From Alistipes montrealensis (lineage in GTDB: Bacteria; Bacteroidota; Bacteroidia; Bacteroidales; Rikenellaceae): a DNA stretch of 64,000 bases. Location of the stretch: positions 932 through 64,931 of the forward strand of contig NZ_JAGYXY010000008.1 of assembly GCF_018362775.1 (NCBI RefSeq), read 5' to 3'. Shown here one piece after another: positions 48,957 to 58,286 of this stretch. The notes beneath the pieces were generated by a model. It worked only from the letters and a program-made list of their open reading frames with translations. It did not search any database and was not told where the DNA came from. Position 1 is the first letter of the stretch, and each line of letters opens with the position of its first letter. The position numbers were made by a program, and so were the translations under genes.

Positions 48957-50168
48957 TTATTCGGAACGACGTTTGACTCCCAGACGCGGACAGCGGTGGA
49001 ACTCCTTCGTCCGGTCGAACAGGTAGCGGTAAGTGGTGTGCATCTTGTGACGCGTAGCGCAGACATAGCTCTCGATCATGCGGTTCATCACGGGGTTGAA
49101 GTCGCCGATCCATGCGAACTCGATCGTCTTGTAGCGGTTGCGGTCGGTGCGGATGTAATCTTCGAGAATGTAGCACATCATGCCCGACTCGACGCCCTTG
49201 CCGTGAAATTCCGGCGTGATGCCGAAGATGATGCCGAAGATGCGGTCGCTGGCCTTGCGCACCTTGAGGTCCCACATCAGGCGCAGTTTCTGCCACAGCC
49301 CGAACTTGCCCTTGAACTTGCCGATGATGCGGTTCAGGTCGGGGACCATGATGAAGAACCCGATAGGCTCGTCGTTGAAATAGGCGAAGAAGATGATGTT
49401 GGGGTCGATGATCGGTTTCATCGTCTGCATGATCTTCAGCGCCTCCTCCTGCGACATAGGCTTCACGCCCGAGAAGAGCGACCAGGCCTTGTTGTAGATG
49501 ACGCGGAAACTCTCGGCGGCATCGTCCAGATTCTTGATATTGAGGTGTTCGAAACGGTAGCCCGGCGTGGCGAACAGGCGCTTGGCGCGGTCGTGTACCA
49601 TGGCATTCACGTCATCGTCGTAAATCTTCCAGATGTAGGTGTTCTGGTTGAAATAGTTCTTGAAACCGTAGTTTTCGAACAGCTCCTTGTAATAGGGCGG
49701 GTTGTAGGGATTCTCGTACAGCGGCTGGAACTCGTAGCCCTGGACCAGGAGGCCCCACCACGCGTCGCGCTGGCCGAAGTTGACCGGGCCGTCCATCGCC
49801 TCCATGCCGCGGCTTGCCAGCCATATGCGCGAAGCTTCGAACATCATGTCGGCGACCTGCTGGTCGTCGATCGACTCGAAGAAGCCGCAGCCGCCCGTGG
49901 GCTGCTCCTCGATCAGGGCTTTTTCGCGGTTGTAGAACGCAGCGATGCGGCCCACGACCTCGCCCCGGCCGTCGCGTACCATCCAGCGGACAGCCTCGCC
50001 GTCGGCGAAGAGTTCGTTCTTCGAAGGGTCGAAAATCTTGCGGATATCGGGGTCCAGCGGACGGACCCAGTTGCGGTTTCCTTTGTAAATCTTTTCGGGA
50101 AAGTCGAGCCACTCGCGCTCCAGGGCGGGAGTGGTGACCTCTTGCAGGGTATATTTATCCTTACTCAT
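48957..50168 (-). CDS. GNAT-fold putative acyltransferase
   Basis: About 403 residues. The start at 50168 (MSKDKYTLQEVTTPALER) lies 34 bases after a -7 box; the frame extends 73 codons upstream into the divergent gene, and that part is rejected. An N-terminal GNAT-like segment (AVRWMVRDGRGEVVGRIAAFYN) and a C-terminal one (GITPEFHGKGVESGMMCYIL, similar to the acetyl-CoA-binding loop) suggest a double GNAT fold. The middle has GFKNYFNQNTYIWKI. Similar proteins in this phylum have no assigned function. First gene of the operon with gcvT. Confidence 0.7.
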   Translation of the reverse strand: MSKDKYTLQEVTTPALEREWLDFPEKIYKGNRNWVRPLDPDIRKIFDPSKNELFADGEAVRWMVRDGRGEVVGRIAAFYNREKALIEEQPTGGCGFFESIDDQQVADMMFEASRIWLASRGMEAMDGPVNFGQRDAWWGLLVQGYEFQPLYENPYNPPYYKELFENYGFKNYFNQNTYIWKIYDDDVNAMVHDRAKRLFATPGYRFEHLNIKNLDDAAESFRVIYNKAWSLFSGVKPMSQEEALKIMQTMKPIIDPNIIFFAYFNDEPIGFFIMVPDLNRIIGKFKGKFGLWQKLRLMWDLKVRKASDRIFGIIFGITPEFHGKGVESGMMCYILEDYIRTDRNRYKTIEFAWIGDFNPVMNRMIESYVCATRHKMHTTYRYLFDRTKEFHRCPRLGVKRRSE

Positions 50169-50201
50169 CTTATCTGAGGTTATTTTCAGCGTTTCCGATT
50201 T

Positions 50202-50209
50202 CAAAGGTA
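50202..50209 (-). promoter_or_regulatory. Promoter -7 box for the GNAT-gcvT operon
   Basis: TACCTTTG on the minus strand, 34 bases before the ATG at 50168. Confidence 0.65.
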
Positions 50210-50222
50210 ACAAATTTTTCCT

Positions 50223-50230
50223 TATTTTTG
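50223..50230 (+). promoter_or_regulatory. Promoter -7 box for the receiver/ATP-grasp gene
   Basis: TATTTTTG, 26 bases before the ATG at 50256, divergent from the GNAT promoter with only 13 bases between the boxes. Confidence 0.6.
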
Positions 50231-50255
50231 TTGGAAGATCAAAAATCGCATCCGA

Positions 50256-53246
50256 ATGAATAAAAGCCTTGAGCAATACATGCCCGACGGGAACAAACTC
50301 CCCTACCGCTTCATGAAATACCGTATCCACAAAATCCTGCTCGTATGCTGCAGCTACGACGGATACATACTCGAAGAGGACGGGCATATCGAGTCGCAGA
50401 TCAACCAGGAATACACCGACCTCAACATGTCGAATCCGCCGTCGCTGACGCGCGTCAGTTCGACCGCCGAAGCACTGGAAGCGCTGGCCAGGGACGATTC
50501 GTTCGATTTCATCCTCACGATGTACAACGTCGGCGAACCCGACGTTTTTTCATTCGCCAAAATCGTCAAGGAGCGGCATCCCAATACCCCGGTAGCGCTG
50601 CTGACCTCCTTTTCGAAGGACATCTACCGCCGCATCGAGGAGCAGGACCGTTCGGGGCTGGACTACATCTTCTCGTGGCACGGCAACACGGAACTGATCA
50701 TCGCCATCATCAAACTGATCGAGGACAAGATGAACGCCGACGAGGACATCCGCGAAGGGGGCGTGCAGGCCATCCTGCTGGTCGAGGACTCGATCCGCTT
50801 CTATTCCACCTATTTACCGGAGTTATATAAACTGATCCTGCTGCAAAATACCGAGTTCCTCAAGGACGCCTTCAACGAGCAGCAGCAGGTGCTGCGCAAA
50901 CGCGCCCGTCCGAAAATCCTGCTGGCACGCTGTTACGAAGAGGCCGTGGAACTCTACGAACGGTATAAGAAAAACCTGCTGGGCGTGATCTCCGACGTGG
51001 GATTCGTGCTCCACCGCAACGACCCGCCCGAGAGCGAGAAACTCGACGCCGGCATCGACCTCTGCCGCCGTATCAAGCAGGACAACCCCCTGATGCCCGT
51101 GCTGCTGCAATCGTCGCAGGTGGCCTTCGGCAAGCAGGCCGCGGAACTGGGCGCGGGATTCATCGCCAAGAACTCCAAGACGCTGCTTTCGCAACTGCAC
51201 GACTACATCGCCATCGAATTCGCCTTCGGGGACTTCGTCTTCAAAGACCCCGACACGGGCGCCGAGATCGGCCGCGCAAAAGACCTGACGCAGATGCAGC
51301 AGATGATCGCCACGATCCCCGACAAGGCGTTCGAGTACCACACCTCGCAGAACCACCTCTCCAAGTGGCTCTATTCGCGGGGACTGTTCCCGCTGGCGGC
51401 GTCGATCCGCCAATACAACAAAAGCCACTTCACCTCGGTCGAGGAGCACCGCCGCGTGCTGGTGGGCCTGATCCGCGACTACCGCACGCTGCTCGGACAG
51501 GGCGTCGTGGCGCGCTTCGACACGGAGACCTACTCCGACGCCGTGGCCTTCGCCCGCATCGGCGACGGCTCGCTCGGCGGCAAGGCCCGCGGCCTGGCGT
51601 TCATGAACTCGATGCTCATGAAGCACCGCCAGTACGACAAACACGAGAACGTGCGCATCATGATTCCGCGGTCGGTGGTGATCGCCACGGAGTTCTTCGA
51701 CGATTTCATCCGCCACAACGGACTGAAATACATCATCTCGCAGGACTTTTCCGACGAGGAAATCCTGTCGGAATTCGTCAGTTCGGTGCTCCCGTTCCGG
51801 TTGCGCGAAGCCCTGAAAAGCTACATCCGCACGGTGCGCACGCCGCTGGCGATCCGCTCCTCATCGAAACTCGAAGACTCGCATTACCAACCTTTTGCGG
51901 GTATCTACTCGACCTACATGATTCCCTACGTCGACAACGAGGACCAGATGCTGCGCCTGCTGCTCAAGGCGGTCAAAAGCGTCTACGCCTCGGTTTACTT
52001 CGCAGCGTCGAGGGCCTACATCCAGTCGTCGCAGAACCTCATCTCGGAAGAGAAGATGGCCGTGATCGTCCAGGAGGTATGCGGCACGGAACAGGACGGG
52101 CTCTACTTCCCCACCTGCTCGGGCGTGGCCCGCTCGATCAACTACTACCCCATCGGCGACGAACAACCCGGCGACGGGGTCTGCAACGTGGCGATGGGAC
52201 TGGGCAAGCTGGTCGTGGACGGCGGGCGGACACTGCGTTTTTCGCCCCGTTACCCGCAGAAGGTATTGCAGACCTCGACGCCCGAACTGGCATTGCGCGA
52301 TACGCAGAACGAGGTACTGGCCCTGAGCCTCAAACCCGAGGAGTTCCGCACGTCGATCGACGACGCGGTGAACCTGCGCCGGCTGAGCCTTACGGAAATC
52401 GCCGACTTCCGCAACTCGAAATTCGTCTGCTCGATCTGGGACCGCGAGAACGAACGTATCTCGGATAGCCCCTTCGACCGGGGCCGCAAGGTAATAACGT
52501 TCAACAACATCCTAAAATACAACACCTTCCCACTGGCCGAAATCATCTCCGACATCCTCCAGATGGGCGCCGAGGAGATGCGCTGCCCCGTGGAGGTCGA
52601 ATTCGCCGTCAACATGGACGTGCCGCCCGGACAACAGCAGATTTTCAACCTGCTGCAAATACGCCCGATCATCGACAACCAGGACAACCGGGCCATCGAC
52701 TGGGACAAGGTCGACACCTCCCGGGCGCTGGTCTACGGCGAGCAGGCCCTCGGCATCGGACAGATGACCGACATCGCCGATATCATCTACATCAAGTCCG
52801 ACGCCTTCGATTCGCTCTCGACCGAGAAGATCGCCGACGAACTGCTGATGCTCAACAACCGCATGCACGACGAAGGAAGGTCATACATCCTCGTGGGACC
52901 CGGCCGCTGGGGCTCCTCGGACCCGTTCCTCGGCGTACCGGTCAAGTGGAACCACATCTCCGAGGCCAAGGTGATCGTCGAATGCGGGATCGAGAAATTC
53001 GACGTGGAGCCCTCGCAGGGCACACACTTCTTCCAGAACGTCACCTCATTGGGCGTGGGCTACCTGACGATCAATCCCTTCCGCGGCGACGGCATCTTCC
53101 GCGAACAGGAACTCGACGCGCGGAAGGCCCTGTTCGACGGAACCTACCTGCGGCAGGTGCGTTTCGACCGCCCGCTGTGGGTCTGCATGGACGGGCGATC
53201 GAACAAAGGCATGGTACGTGAAGGAGAAAAGGAGGAAAAAGATTAG
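50256..53246 (+). CDS. Double receiver-like protein fused to PEP/pyruvate-binding ATP-grasp domain
   Basis: A 996-residue cytoplasmic protein. Residues about 28-150 form a receiver-like fold without the phospho-acceptor (FDFILTMYNVGE). A second receiver follows (about 172-320) with the acidic pair Glu177/Asp178 in ILLVEDS, Asp247 in VISDVG and Lys305 in IAKNS, so it looks phosphorylatable. From about residue 430 there is a pyruvate-phosphate-dikinase N-terminal ATP-grasp domain (GDGSLGGKARGLAFMN at 436-451, AIRSSSKLEDSHYQPFAG, VEFAVNM, LQIRPI). The phosphohistidine swivel domain and PEP-binding barrel of true PEP synthase are absent; the last 200 residues (LVGPGRWGSSDPFLGVPV, EPSQGTHFFQN) are an extra conserved region. 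Probably a signalling-controlled phosphotransfer or ATP-dependent regulator; function unknown. Confidence 0.85.
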   Translation: MNKSLEQYMPDGNKLPYRFMKYRIHKILLVCCSYDGYILEEDGHIESQINQEYTDLNMSNPPSLTRVSSTAEALEALARDDSFDFILTMYNVGEPDVFSFAKIVKERHPNTPVALLTSFSKDIYRRIEEQDRSGLDYIFSWHGNTELIIAIIKLIEDKMNADEDIREGGVQAILLVEDSIRFYSTYLPELYKLILLQNTEFLKDAFNEQQQVLRKRARPKILLARCYEEAVELYERYKKNLLGVISDVGFVLHRNDPPESEKLDAGIDLCRRIKQDNPLMPVLLQSSQVAFGKQAAELGAGFIAKNSKTLLSQLHDYIAIEFAFGDFVFKDPDTGAEIGRAKDLTQMQQMIATIPDKAFEYHTSQNHLSKWLYSRGLFPLAASIRQYNKSHFTSVEEHRRVLVGLIRDYRTLLGQGVVARFDTETYSDAVAFARIGDGSLGGKARGLAFMNSMLMKHRQYDKHENVRIMIPRSVVIATEFFDDFIRHNGLKYIISQDFSDEEILSEFVSSVLPFRLREALKSYIRTVRTPLAIRSSSKLEDSHYQPFAGIYSTYMIPYVDNEDQMLRLLLKAVKSVYASVYFAASRAYIQSSQNLISEEKMAVIVQEVCGTEQDGLYFPTCSGVARSINYYPIGDEQPGDGVCNVAMGLGKLVVDGGRTLRFSPRYPQKVLQTSTPELALRDTQNEVLALSLKPEEFRTSIDDAVNLRRLSLTEIADFRNSKFVCSIWDRENERISDSPFDRGRKVITFNNILKYNTFPLAEIISDILQMGAEEMRCPVEVEFAVNMDVPPGQQQIFNLLQIRPIIDNQDNRAIDWDKVDTSRALVYGEQALGIGQMTDIADIIYIKSDAFDSLSTEKIADELLMLNNRMHDEGRSYILVGPGRWGSSDPFLGVPVKWNHISEAKVIVECGIEKFDVEPSQGTHFFQNVTSLGVGYLTINPFRGDGIFREQELDARKALFDGTYLRQVRFDRPLWVCMDGRSNKGMVREGEKEEKD

Positions 53247-53296
53247 GAATTAAAATAAATTTCACGAAAACAGTTACAATCTATAAGAAATATTTT

Positions 53297-53304
53297 TATA
53301 TTTG
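53297..53304 (+). promoter_or_regulatory. Promoter -7 box for gdhA
   Basis: TATATTTG, 53 bases before the ATG; the surrounding sequence is AT-rich. Confidence 0.68.
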
Positions 53305-53357
53305 TAAAGAGATAAAACTCCAATCAGGCAAGCCAACCAACCAAAAACGATAGAGCT

Positions 53358-54695
53358 ATGAACGTTAACAAAATTATGGCGGAACTCGAGCGCAAGCACC
53401 CCGGCGAAAGCGAATATTTGCAGGCCGTGCGCGAAGTTCTCATGACTGTGGAGGATGCTTACAACCAGCACCCGGAATTCGAAGCCAACCGCATCGCGGA
53501 GCGCATCGTGGAACCCGACCGCACCTTCACGTTCAAGGTGGTATGGGTAGACGACAAAGGCGACGTACAGGTTAACACGGGCTACCGCGTGCAGTTCAAC
53601 AACGCGATCGGCCCCTATAAGGGCGGGCTTCGCTTCCACCCCTCGGTAAACCCCTCGATCCTCAAATTCCTCGGCTTCGAGCAGATTTTCAAAAACGCGC
53701 TGACGACCCTTCCGATGGGCGGCGCGAAGGGCGGTTCGGATTTCAACCCCAAGGGCAAGTCGGACCGCGAAGTGATGCGCTTCTGCCAGGCCTTCATGCT
53801 CGAACTCTGGCGTCACATCGGTCCCGAGACCGACGTTCCGGCCGGTGACATCGGCGTCGGCGGACGCGAAATCGGCTATCTCTACGGCATGTACCGCAAG
53901 CTGGCCCAGGAGAACACCGGCGTGCTGACGGGCAAAGGCATGACCTACGGCGGTTCGCTGATCCGTCCCGAGGCGACGGGCTTCGGAGCCGTCTACTTCC
54001 TGCGCCAGATGCTCGAAAAAGCCGGCATGGACATCAAGGGCAAGACGATCGCCATCTCGGGTTTCGGCAATGTGGCCTGGGGCGCAGCGACGAAAGCTAC
54101 CGAACTGGGCGCCAAGGTGGTGACCATCTCGGGACCCGACGGTTACATCTACGATCCCGACGGCCTCGACACCGAAAAGATCGCCTACATGCTCGAACTC
54201 CGGGCGTCGAACAACGACGTGGTGGAGCCGTATGCCAAAAAATTCCCCAACTCGAAGTTCTTCGCGGGCAAAAAGCCGTGGGAGGTCAAAGTCGACATCG
54301 CCATGCCGTGCGCCACGCAGAACGAACTGGACGGCGAGGACGCCAAGCGGCTGCTGGCCAACGGCGTGAAACTCGTGGCCGAAGTGTCGAACATGGGATG
54401 CCGCCCGGAGGCCATCGACGCCTTCATCGCGGCGAAGATTCCCTATGGACCGGGCAAGGCCGTGAACGCCGGCGGCGTGGCTACGTCGGGCCTCGAAATG
54501 ACGCAGAACTCGCAAAAACTCAACTGGACGGCCGAGGAGGTCGACGCCAAACTGCACCAGATCATGTCGTCGATCCACCACGCCTGCGTGGAGTACGGCA
54601 CGGAAAAGGACGGCTACCTCAACTACATGAAGGGCGCGAACATCGCGGGCTTCATGAAGGTCGCCAAGTCGATGGTCGAGCAGGGGGTTCTGTAA
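53358..54695 (+). CDS. gdhA: NADP-type glutamate dehydrogenase
   Basis: A 445-residue hexameric-type glutamate dehydrogenase, the ammonium-assimilating form by length and similarity. Motifs: GPYKGGLRFHPSVNPSILK, the catalytic Lys region PMGGAKGGSDFNPKGKSD, ETDVPAGDIGVGGREIGYL, the nucleotide loop SGFGNVAWGA, and CATQNELDG. It interconverts 2-oxoglutarate plus ammonia and glutamate. It has its own promoter and a strong terminator. Confidence 0.97.
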   Translation: MNVNKIMAELERKHPGESEYLQAVREVLMTVEDAYNQHPEFEANRIAERIVEPDRTFTFKVVWVDDKGDVQVNTGYRVQFNNAIGPYKGGLRFHPSVNPSILKFLGFEQIFKNALTTLPMGGAKGGSDFNPKGKSDREVMRFCQAFMLELWRHIGPETDVPAGDIGVGGREIGYLYGMYRKLAQENTGVLTGKGMTYGGSLIRPEATGFGAVYFLRQMLEKAGMDIKGKTIAISGFGNVAWGAATKATELGAKVVTISGPDGYIYDPDGLDTEKIAYMLELRASNNDVVEPYAKKFPNSKFFAGKKPWEVKVDIAMPCATQNELDGEDAKRLLANGVKLVAEVSNMGCRPEAIDAFIAAKIPYGPGKAVNAGGVATSGLEMTQNSQKLNWTAEEVDAKLHQIMSSIHHACVEYGTEKDGYLNYMKGANIAGFMKVAKSMVEQGVL

Positions 54696-54712
54696 ACCGA
54701 AACCCTGTTCAT

Positions 54713-54755
54713 ACGAAAAAAGCGGAGCTTCAGCACGAAGTTCCGCTTTTTTTCG
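54713..54755 (+). terminator. Intrinsic terminator after gdhA
   Basis: AAAAAGCGGA / TCCGCTTTTT stem with a partly paired 14-base loop, within a longer ACGAAA...TTTCGT symmetry. Confidence 0.88.
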
Positions 54756-54784
54756 TATATTTCTCCTACCTAACTCTTAGCGTC

Positions 54785-55618
54785 ATGCGTCACTACCTCC
54801 TGATCGCCAGCATCGCACTGTCGTCGTGCGCCGCCTCGCAATGCCCGCAGCTTTACATGAACCGGACGCGGGGGTCCTCCCCGTGTTATTTCACCGACGA
54901 GTACGGCCGCGTCGCCTTCAACAACGCCCATTACGAAGACGCCCGGCAGTTTATCGGCGACCGGGCCGCCGTACGGCGCGACGGCAAGTGGGGCTTTATC
55001 GCCCCCACGGGCGAAACGGTTATTCCGCTGCAATACGACTGGTGCAGCAGTTTCGGGGAATACGGGTTTGACAGAAGCGTCGCGATAGTCAAAAACGAAG
55101 TCGACAAATTCAAAGTTCCGATTCTCTCGGACTGCCCGACGGCCCTGATCGACCGCAGCGGGAAGCTCGTTACGCCGTTTTACGGATTCATCTTCCCGGT
55201 CATGGGTAAGCGGGCATTCGTGAACGACGGCCACACGGATTTCGCGGATACCCGGTTCCAGAACCTGGGCTTCGCCGATGGGAAATGGGGCTGCATCGAT
55301 CGGAAAGGCCGCCCCGTCGTGCCGTGCGTCTACGAACTGGCCTACCTGCTCCAGCCTACCTGGGGATTTACAATCGTACGGCGCGACGGCAAGTGGGGCG
55401 TACTCGGCGACAACGGCCGACCGATAATTCCATGCGTCTACGACGCGGTCTATTACAAGGCAGGACATCTCGTCATCGACACGCTTGCCGACACGGCCGA
55501 AACAGGACAGGCTGCCTCCGCGCCGGACGGCGGGTTCCGGGAGAAGTTGATTTACATGCAGAAAGACGGCCGGACAGAAGTCTTCACCCCGAACGGGAAA
55601 CGGGTACGCGGTGAATAA
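54785..55618 (+). CDS. WG-repeat lipoprotein
   Basis: A 277-residue predicted lipoprotein (signal MRHYLLIASIALSSC, Cys15). It contains WG (KWGFI-type) repeats: RRDGKWGFIAPTGETVIPLQ, FADGKWGCIDRKGRPVVP and RRDGKWGVLGDNGRPIIP, each about 35-45 residues and each followed by VYD/VYE. WG repeats form beta-propeller-like or solenoid binding surfaces. It sits just after the gdhA terminator and before its own; a near-consensus TATATTTC at 54756 may be its promoter. Function is unknown. Confidence 0.85.
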   Translation: MRHYLLIASIALSSCAASQCPQLYMNRTRGSSPCYFTDEYGRVAFNNAHYEDARQFIGDRAAVRRDGKWGFIAPTGETVIPLQYDWCSSFGEYGFDRSVAIVKNEVDKFKVPILSDCPTALIDRSGKLVTPFYGFIFPVMGKRAFVNDGHTDFADTRFQNLGFADGKWGCIDRKGRPVVPCVYELAYLLQPTWGFTIVRRDGKWGVLGDNGRPIIPCVYDAVYYKAGHLVIDTLADTAETGQAASAPDGGFREKLIYMQKDGRTEVFTPNGKRVRGE

Positions 55619-55632
55619 GCACCGCGGCCAAT

Positions 55633-55666
55633 AAAAAAAGCCAATCCACGGAGGATTGGCTTTTTC
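55633..55666 (+). terminator. Intrinsic terminator after the WG-repeat gene
   Basis: AAAAAGCCAATCC / GGATTGGCTTTTT with an ACGGA loop. Confidence 0.9.
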
Positions 55667-55719
55667 GGTATCGGCTTTAGAAACCAGCCGGATGGAAGCG
55701 CAGAAACAGATCGAAAACA

Positions 55720-55754
55720 CCCCTGTCGCCTCTAAATCCCGCCTCTTAGGCGGG
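55720..55754 (-). repeat. Copy of the GC-rich palindromic repeat next to the pgi stop
   Basis: On the minus strand CCCGCCT-AAG-AGGCGGG (55738-55754) then ATTTAGAGG, related to the element at 43165. It touches the pgi stop codon, so it could serve as a weak terminator or mRNA 3' stabiliser. Confidence 0.5.
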
Positions 55755-57089
55755 TTATAAACGGGCCTTGATGGCTTTCGAAGCCTCTTCGTAGCCGGGT
55801 TTGTCCAGTAGGGCGAACATATTTTTCTTGTACGCCTCGACGCCCGGCTGGTCGAAGGGGTTCACGCCGAGCATGTAGCCGCTGATGCCGCACGCCTTCT
55901 CGAAGAAATAGAGCAGGCCGCCGATCACACCCGCCGAAATCTCGGGAATCTCGATGCGGATATTGGGAACGCCGCCGTCCACGTGGGCCAGTTGCACGCC
56001 CAGTTCGGCCATGCGGTTGACCTCGGAAATGCGCTTGCCGGCCAGGAAGTTCAGCCCGTCGAGGTTCTCCTTGTCGGCCTCGATCAGCACCTTCGCAGCG
56101 GGTTTGGCCACCGAGATGATCGTCTCGAAAAGCGTACGCTCGCCGTCCTGGATATACTGTCCCATCGAGTGCAGGTCAGCCGTCAGCGTGACGCTCGCCG
56201 GGAAGATGCCCTTGCCCTGCTTACCCTCGCTCTCGCCGTAGAGCTGCTTCCACCACTCGTTGATATACTGCAATTTGGGTTCATAGGAACCCAGAATTTC
56301 GATCTTCTTGCCATCGGCATAGAGCATGTTGCGCACGGCGGCATAAACGGCGGCCGGATTCTCCTTGAAAGGCACGCCTTCGGCCGTAGCCTTCTCCATT
56401 TCCTGCGCGCCGTGCACCAAAGCGGCGATATCCACGCCAGCGGCGGCCAGCGGTAGCAGCCCCACGGGGGTCAGCACCGAGAAGCGTCCGCCCACGTCGT
56501 CGGGAATGACGAACGTCGGATAGCCCTCCTGCGTGGCGAGCGTCTTGAGTGCGCCGCGCGCCTTGTCGGTGATGGCCACGATACGCTCGGAAGCCTCCTT
56601 CTTGCCGTAACGCTTCTCGATCTCGGCCTTGATCAGGCGGAACGCGATGGCGGGTTCGGTCGTCGTGCCCGATTTCGAAATCACGATAGCTGCGATCGAA
56701 TGTTCCTTCACGGCTTCGAGCATTTCAGCGGTGTAGTCCTCCGAGATGTTCTGCCCGGCGAAGATGACCGTGGGGTCCTTCTGTTCCTTGTGCAGCAGTT
56801 TGAAGGGGTCGCTCATAGCTTCGAGTACGGCCTTGGCGCCGAGGTACGAGCCGCCGATGCCGATGCAAATGATCACATCGGCCTTCGAGCGCAGTTTCAC
56901 TGCCTCCTTTTCGATGGCGGCGATCTCGGCGTCGGAAATCGACGAGGGGAGTTTCACCCAGCCCAGAAAATCGTTGCCGGCGCCTTTGCCCGAATGCAGC
57001 AGGGCGTTGGCTGCCTGCGCCTTGGCCTCGACATCGGCAGAAATCTCAATGCCCGTTTTGGCAATGTCCAATTTCACATTTTTCATCAT
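55755..57089 (-). CDS. pgi: Glucose-6-phosphate isomerase
   Basis: A 444-residue phosphoglucose isomerase of the shorter bacterial type. It shows [54 protein letters not shown] and the catalytic Glu region [16 protein letters not shown]. It interconverts glucose-6-phosphate and fructose-6-phosphate. Two adjacent ATGs (57089 and 57086) are possible starts. It follows gpsA by four bases, so the two are cotranscribed. Confidence 0.97.
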   Translation of the reverse strand: MMKNVKLDIAKTGIEISADVEAKAQAANALLHSGKGAGNDFLGWVKLPSSISDAEIAAIEKEAVKLRSKADVIICIGIGGSYLGAKAVLEAMSDPFKLLHKEQKDPTVIFAGQNISEDYTAEMLEAVKEHSIAAIVISKSGTTTEPAIAFRLIKAEIEKRYGKKEASERIVAITDKARGALKTLATQEGYPTFVIPDDVGGRFSVLTPVGLLPLAAAGVDIAALVHGAQEMEKATAEGVPFKENPAAVYAAVRNMLYADGKKIEILGSYEPKLQYINEWWKQLYGESEGKQGKGIFPASVTLTADLHSMGQYIQDGERTLFETIISVAKPAAKVLIEADKENLDGLNFLAGKRISEVNRMAELGVQLAHVDGGVPNIRIEIPEISAGVIGGLLYFFEKACGISGYMLGVNPFDQPGVEAYKKNMFALLDKPGYEEASKAIKARL

Positions 57090-57093
57090 ATCG

Positions 57094-58101
57094 CTAAATT
57101 AATTTGGTAGTCAGTTCTTTCATGCACTTGCGCGGCGAGGCTCCCTCATAAAGCACCCGGTAGACCATGTCGGCGATGGGCATATCGACCCGGTGGCGGG
57201 AGTTGATATGGCGGATGCAGTCGGCGGCGAAATAGCCTTCGGCGACCATCGTCATCTCGTTCAGGGCGCTCTTGACCGTGCACCCGTGGCCGATCAGCAG
57301 CCCCAGCCGGCGGTTGCGGCTGTAAACCGAATAGCAGGTCACCAGCAGGTCGCCCAGGTAGGCCGAAACCTGCGTGTTACGCTCGTCGGGATAGCTCTCT
57401 TCGAGGAAACGCGTCATCTCGCCCGCCGAATTGGCGATCAGCACAGCGAGGAAATTGTCGCCGTAGCCCAGGCCGACGGCGATGCCGACCGAAAGAGCGT
57501 AGATATTCTTGAGAATAGCACCGTATTCGATACCGTAGAGGTCGGTCGAATAGCTGAGGCGGACGTTGTCGCCGGCGAACTTTTCGCCGATGCGCCGTGC
57601 GTTTTCGGGGTCCGTACAGACGACCGTGAGGTAGGAAAGCTTGCCGCGCGAAACCTCCTCGGCGTGCGAAGGTCCGGTCACCAGCCCGATCTGTTTGTAC
57701 GACAACTCGTAACGGTCGTGGATATATTCCACGACGGTCTGGTAGTCGCCCGGGACGATGCCCTTGATGGCCGAGACGATGAATTTATCGCGCAACGGAA
57801 CGCTCAGCGGGGAGAGGAAATCCTTGAGATAAGCCGAAGGGGTCGCCAGGATTACAATGTCGGCGCCGCGCACCACGGCATCGAGGTCGGAGGAGGGTGC
57901 GATGCAGTCGCGGTCGAATTCCAAATCGCTCAGGTAGCGCGGATTGCGCCCTTCTGCGAGCAATGATTCGAGGACCTCGGGATTGCGGACATACCACCCT
58001 ACGCGCTGCCCGGCAGCCGCAAGCAGTCCGACGATAGCCGTCGCCCAGCTTCCATAGCCGATGACCGCACAGCGGGCTTCGGTTCCGATTTTATATTCCA
58101 T
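57094..58101 (-). CDS. gpsA: Glycerol-3-phosphate dehydrogenase [NAD(P)+]
   Basis: A 335-residue enzyme supplying sn-glycerol-3-phosphate for phospholipids. The start at 58101 ([20 protein letters not shown]) is preferred because the longer frame at 58125 would begin inside the -7 box. The NAD loop is [31 protein letters not shown], the catalytic Lys in [20 protein letters not shown] and [12 protein letters not shown] follow. First gene of the gpsA-pgi transcript. Confidence 0.96.
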   Translation of the reverse strand: MEYKIGTEARCAVIGYGSWATAIVGLLAAAGQRVGWYVRNPEVLESLLAEGRNPRYLSDLEFDRDCIAPSSDLDAVVRGADIVILATPSAYLKDFLSPLSVPLRDKFIVSAIKGIVPGDYQTVVEYIHDRYELSYKQIGLVTGPSHAEEVSRGKLSYLTVVCTDPENARRIGEKFAGDNVRLSYSTDLYGIEYGAILKNIYALSVGIAVGLGYGDNFLAVLIANSAGEMTRFLEESYPDERNTQVSAYLGDLLVTCYSVYSRNRRLGLLIGHGCTVKSALNEMTMVAEGYFAADCIRHINSRHRVDMPIADMVYRVLYEGASPRKCMKELTTKLI

Positions 58102-58124
58102 GCGGAGATTCAGTTTTTCCAGCA

Positions 58125-58132
58125 CAAATGTA
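58125..58132 (-). promoter_or_regulatory. Promoter -7 box for gpsA-pgi
   Basis: TACATTTG on the minus strand, 24 bases before the gpsA ATG; supports the shorter gpsA start. Confidence 0.65.
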
Positions 58133-58180
58133 ATTAAAAAAAATTAGAATAAAATACAAAAATTTCCGGGGCTTTTTAGT

Positions 58181-58188
58181 ACCTTTGT
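58181..58188 (+). promoter_or_regulatory. Promoter -7 box for the mreB operon
   Basis: TACCTTTG after a T-rich stretch, with a leader of about 95 bases to the mreB ATG, longer than most leaders in this window. Confidence 0.65.
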
Positions 58189-58286
58189 CCGGATATGTCA
58201 TCCGCCGGGACCCGAAGCGGCGCTGCGGATAGGTATTCGATTGAAAATAAAGCATTTCACAAAATAGAACAGTTGGGTGTAGGAGT

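Noticed and set aside
46867..49026. 719-codon plus-strand frame across the dihydroorotate-dehydrogenase-like and gcvT genes
   Set aside because: It runs through two clear minus-strand genes and their junction; no motif, no promoter.
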